Under the pieces are notes generated by a model. That model searched no databases, had not been told where the DNA came from, and saw nothing but the letters and a program-made list of their open reading frames with translations. DNA of 64,000 nt, taken from contig QHXQ01000027.1 of assembly GCA_003223935.1 (NCBI GenBank), forward strand, positions 1 through 64,000. The letters run 5' to 3'. Shown in pieces: positions 61,713 to 64,000 of the stretch. Position 1 is the first letter of the stretch. Every line of letters begins with the position of its first letter. A program made the position numbers and the translations under genes. The stretch comes from Acidobacteriota bacterium (GTDB lineage Bacteria > Acidobacteriota > Blastocatellia > Pyrinomonadales > Pyrinomonadaceae).

Positions 61713-63410
61713 ATGAAGAATGTATTTATCGCCATCGGTGGGAGCGGGGCCAAGGTGGCCGAGGCGCTGGTGCGTTTGCTTGCCTTGGGCTGTCCGACGC
61801 GCAAACAGAACGGCGTCTATACCAGCGCCGGCGACACGCTGCAACTCTGGCGCATTGATCCAGACCGGAGCGCGGGCGCGGCGGTGGCGCTACAAAATGC
61901 GATCCGTCAATACCAAGACATGCAGAAGCATTTGAGCGACACGAGTCAGGCGGGTTCGCTTGCCAGCAGTCGCTGGGCGATGGATTTGGACACGCGCATC
62001 CGCGACCTCGACCCGCTGCAACTGCCCCGTGCCGCCGATACTGATAACGAAAACAAATCGCTCGGCGGCGTGCTCGACTCACAGTACCGAAACAACTTGA
62101 AGCGTTCGACGCCGCTGCTCGCGCCCTTTTACGCGAAGAAGGATTTAGAGGTGCAGATCGACCGCGGCTTCTATCAGAAACCGTTCATTGGCGCGGCCAT
62201 CATGGCGATCTTCGCCGACTCACTCGAAACCGAATCTTCGCCCGGCGGCAAAGAGGCCGGGCTAACTGCCTTCCACAACAACCAGACGAACTTCTTCGTC
62301 TGCGGCAGTCTGCACGGCGGCACAGGCGCATGCGGCGTGCCCGTCATGGGCAAGTTCCTCGGCGCGCGGAAAAAGGCGAACCCGACTTGGGGCTGGCGCG
62401 TAGGCGCTTGTCTGCTCGCCCCTTATTGCGTGCCGCCCCAGCCGCCCTTTAAGGCCCTCAAGGAGGGCGAAGAACCAGACGAGCAGATGGTGCGCGATCT
62501 GGTCAAGGCCCACGTTGATCATCCGGCCTTCGCTGATCTGTCGCCGGAGAAGAAGGAGGAGTTGGTCAAACAAATCCTCCACGGCTTCTACGCCGACCCG
62601 GCCGACATGGAAGCGCGCGCGCGCCAGGGCTTAGCCTATTATAAGGACTACAGCGCAGACTACTTTGACGAACTGTATCTTGTCGGCAAGCCTGAGCCTG
62701 ACAAACTGACCGTCTGGAGCAATGGCGGCAACAGCCAACGCAATCCGCTCAACTCGGCTGAAGTGGTGGCGGCGACTGCGGCGCTGAACTTCTTCACCGG
62801 CGCGGCCACGGGCGATTCGCAGTCCTACGTCGTCGGCGCTTCCACCAGCGACATGGACTCGCAGAAGATGCGCTTGCGTCACCTGCCTAAGTACCGGCTC
62901 GGCGCAGCCGGTGGCGGCGAGGAGATCGATCCGGAGAAAGTCTTTCTCGCCACCGCCGTGATGCGCCATCTACTGCTGCACCAGATACGCTGGGACGTGC
63001 CGGCCAAAAACTGGGCCGGCATAGAGCAGTTGCGCCACATCTATATGGGCAATGAGAAGAAGCAAGAGGACGATCAAGAGCTTTACAGCCGAGCACTGGA
63101 GTTGATGGCGGGCGCGATGCTGTCGGTTATTGCGCCCAACCAGACCATCGGCTGGGACGGCACTGATACTGCGCGCATCAGTGAGTATCTATCGGGCGAC
63201 CCGACGAAGATCAATGAGATTTCCGGGCGGATGGCTAAGCGGTTCATGCGCGGCGAGCCGACCGGCGCGCTCGATCTAGGCAACTCGCTCGTCAAGCTGA
63301 CGACCGTCGAGTTCGGCAAATGGTTTCCCACAGGCACGCAGTTCAGTCGCGGCGAGTATCTGCGTTATGTCTGGTCGCAGGTATTCACACGAATACAGGA
63401 TATCGCGTGA
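61713..63410 (+). CDS. tubulin/FtsZ-like GTPase (tubulin-like family, FtsZl-type)
   Basis: 565 residues. The N-terminus MKNVFIAIGGSGAKVAEAL holds the first nucleotide loop (GGSGAK, 9-14). The tubulin signature loop appears as LHGGTGACGVPVMGKF (GGTGAC, 202-207, the form of GGTGSG). The region between is a Rossmann-type domain. The C-terminal half is helical and has no FtsZ-type catalytic T7 loop that I can recognise, and no membrane segment. Tubulin-like proteins polymerise with GTP; members of this branch, next to vWA and membrane proteins, have been proposed to remodel membranes. It starts 16 bases after the membrane protein. Confidence 0.85.
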   Translation: MKNVFIAIGGSGAKVAEALVRLLALGCPTRKQNGVYTSAGDTLQLWRIDPDRSAGAAVALQNAIRQYQDMQKHLSDTSQAGSLASSRWAMDLDTRIRDLDPLQLPRAADTDNENKSLGGVLDSQYRNNLKRSTPLLAPFYAKKDLEVQIDRGFYQKPFIGAAIMAIFADSLETESSPGGKEAGLTAFHNNQTNFFVCGSLHGGTGACGVPVMGKFLGARKKANPTWGWRVGACLLAPYCVPPQPPFKALKEGEEPDEQMVRDLVKAHVDHPAFADLSPEKKEELVKQILHGFYADPADMEARARQGLAYYKDYSADYFDELYLVGKPEPDKLTVWSNGGNSQRNPLNSAEVVAATAALNFFTGAATGDSQSYVVGASTSDMDSQKMRLRHLPKYRLGAAGGGEEIDPEKVFLATAVMRHLLLHQIRWDVPAKNWAGIEQLRHIYMGNEKKQEDDQELYSRALELMAGAMLSVIAPNQTIGWDGTDTARISEYLSGDPTKINEISGRMAKRFMRGEPTGALDLGNSLVKLTTVEFGKWFPTGTQFSRGEYLRYVWSQVFTRIQDIA

Positions 63411-63483
63411 ACTCACCACGCCCTATCGGTCAGTTGCTCGACTTTGGGCCGAATGGCAAGCGTTTCAGGAGGAGGCAGACCCC

Positions 63484-64000
63484 ATGGCCAGCGATAAGCG
63501 TAAAGAGTTTTTGAACGTCGGGATTCTGGGCGGCGATGCCGGCGTGCCAGAGCGGCGCGGCTTCCGGCCCATCAACACCGAGTATATCGGCAGTCCACAC
63601 TACGACGCTCGCTTCTTCGAAACTTTCCCCACCGCTTGGGCCAGCGCCTACGCTTTTCAGAAGGCGCTGGCGGCCGAGAAGCACACTGAACAGGGCACGG
63701 TCACCGCCGAGGACGACGCGGCCATCATGGCCACGACGGAAGAATGGATGGCGCTCTTCCTGCTCCACTACTGGGGCCGCGTGCAGTTAGTTGACTATGC
63801 CAAGGTCGAGTTGGAGGAGAACTACGACAAAGACCTGTGGCTGGCCTTAAGCGGCACGTATCCGAGCGCGCGCGCCGGCGGCCTGACGGCGGTCTATCTG
63901 CTGGAGACGAACGAGGGCACAGTGGTCGGCGCGTACTACCCGGACGTTATCTTCTTCCCCAGTCGCAATCGCACGGATTGGCCGGCAGACAAAGTGCTGT
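63484..64000 (+). CDS. unknown protein of the tubulin-like operon, 3' end beyond window
   Basis: At least 172 codons with a strong AGGAGGAGG site before ATG 63484. The N-terminus MASDKRKEFLNVGILGGDAG is followed by a soluble sequence with SPHYDARFFETFPTAW and TTEEWMALFLLHYWGRVQLV. No family is recognised. The gap to the tubulin-like gene is 73 bases on the same strand, so it belongs to the operon. It may regulate or build the polymer. The rest lies outside. Confidence 0.8.
   Translation, partial: MASDKRKEFLNVGILGGDAGVPERRGFRPINTEYIGSPHYDARFFETFPTAWASAYAFQKALAAEKHTEQGTVTAEDDAAIMATTEEWMALFLLHYWGRVQLVDYAKVELEENYDKDLWLALSGTYPSARAGGLTAVYLLETNEGTVVGAYYPDVIFFPSRNRTDWPADKVL

Overview
The window is a GC-rich bacterial chromosome segment. 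It carries LpxC and an arabinose-5-phosphate isomerase (a Gram-negative LPS/Kdo route), a giant carboxypeptidase-regulatory/TonB-type outer-membrane protein, an FG-GAP/ASPIC-UnbV protein, a DUF885 peptidase, a tricorn-type protease and many secreted TPR proteins. Together these point to the Acidobacteriota, perhaps the Blastocatellia side. This placement is inferred from gene content only; no rRNA is present.

Layout. 1-7.3 kb: minus-strand secreted TPR and hypothetical proteins downstream of the TonB-type protein. 7.5-13.9 kb: the FG-GAP/UnbV protein, a ROK regulator, and a sigma/anti-sigma/secretin-like triad closed by a perfect hairpin. 14-30 kb: a 21-bp tandem array, a beta-propeller protein, DUF885, a ThiF/MoeB-like E1 enzyme, fused AroD-AroE, RlmB, NYN, DUF2203, RDD and RqcH/NFACT proteins. 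30-40 kb: a B12-type radical SAM protein, a CrtC/AttH lipocalin-like protein, two overlapping genes with gluzincin motifs (one with an eCIS-type DUF4157 domain), an APH-like kinase and HemL. 40-48.6 kb: a sensor kinase, DNA polymerase I, LpxC, a SLATT/DUF4231-like membrane protein, KdsD and a cupin. 48.7-59.2 kb: a large secreted protein, tRNA-Arg next to a frameshifted PD-(D/E)XK endonuclease, a tricorn protease, hemerythrin, a second 21-bp array, an AT-richer two-gene island, an M28 peptidase and tRNA-Lys. 59.7-64 kb: an operon of a vWA lipoprotein, a small membrane protein, a tubulin/FtsZ-like GTPase and a further gene cut by the window end.

Two things stand out. The first is the vWA / membrane / tubulin-like operon at the right end, which looks like a membrane-associated cytoskeletal system. 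The second is a set of intergenic heptanucleotide tandem repeats, most folded back as long inverted repeats and most lying directly in front of start codons, together with two 21-bp (3 x 7) arrays. Two of the inverted-repeat elements are homologous copies (about 21641-21770 and 32049-32175), and one has become the N-terminal coding sequence of aroDE.

Most housekeeping genes look intact. The exceptions are a frameshift in an A7 tract of the endonuclease and a DNA polymerase I that lacks the proofreading Exo I motif.
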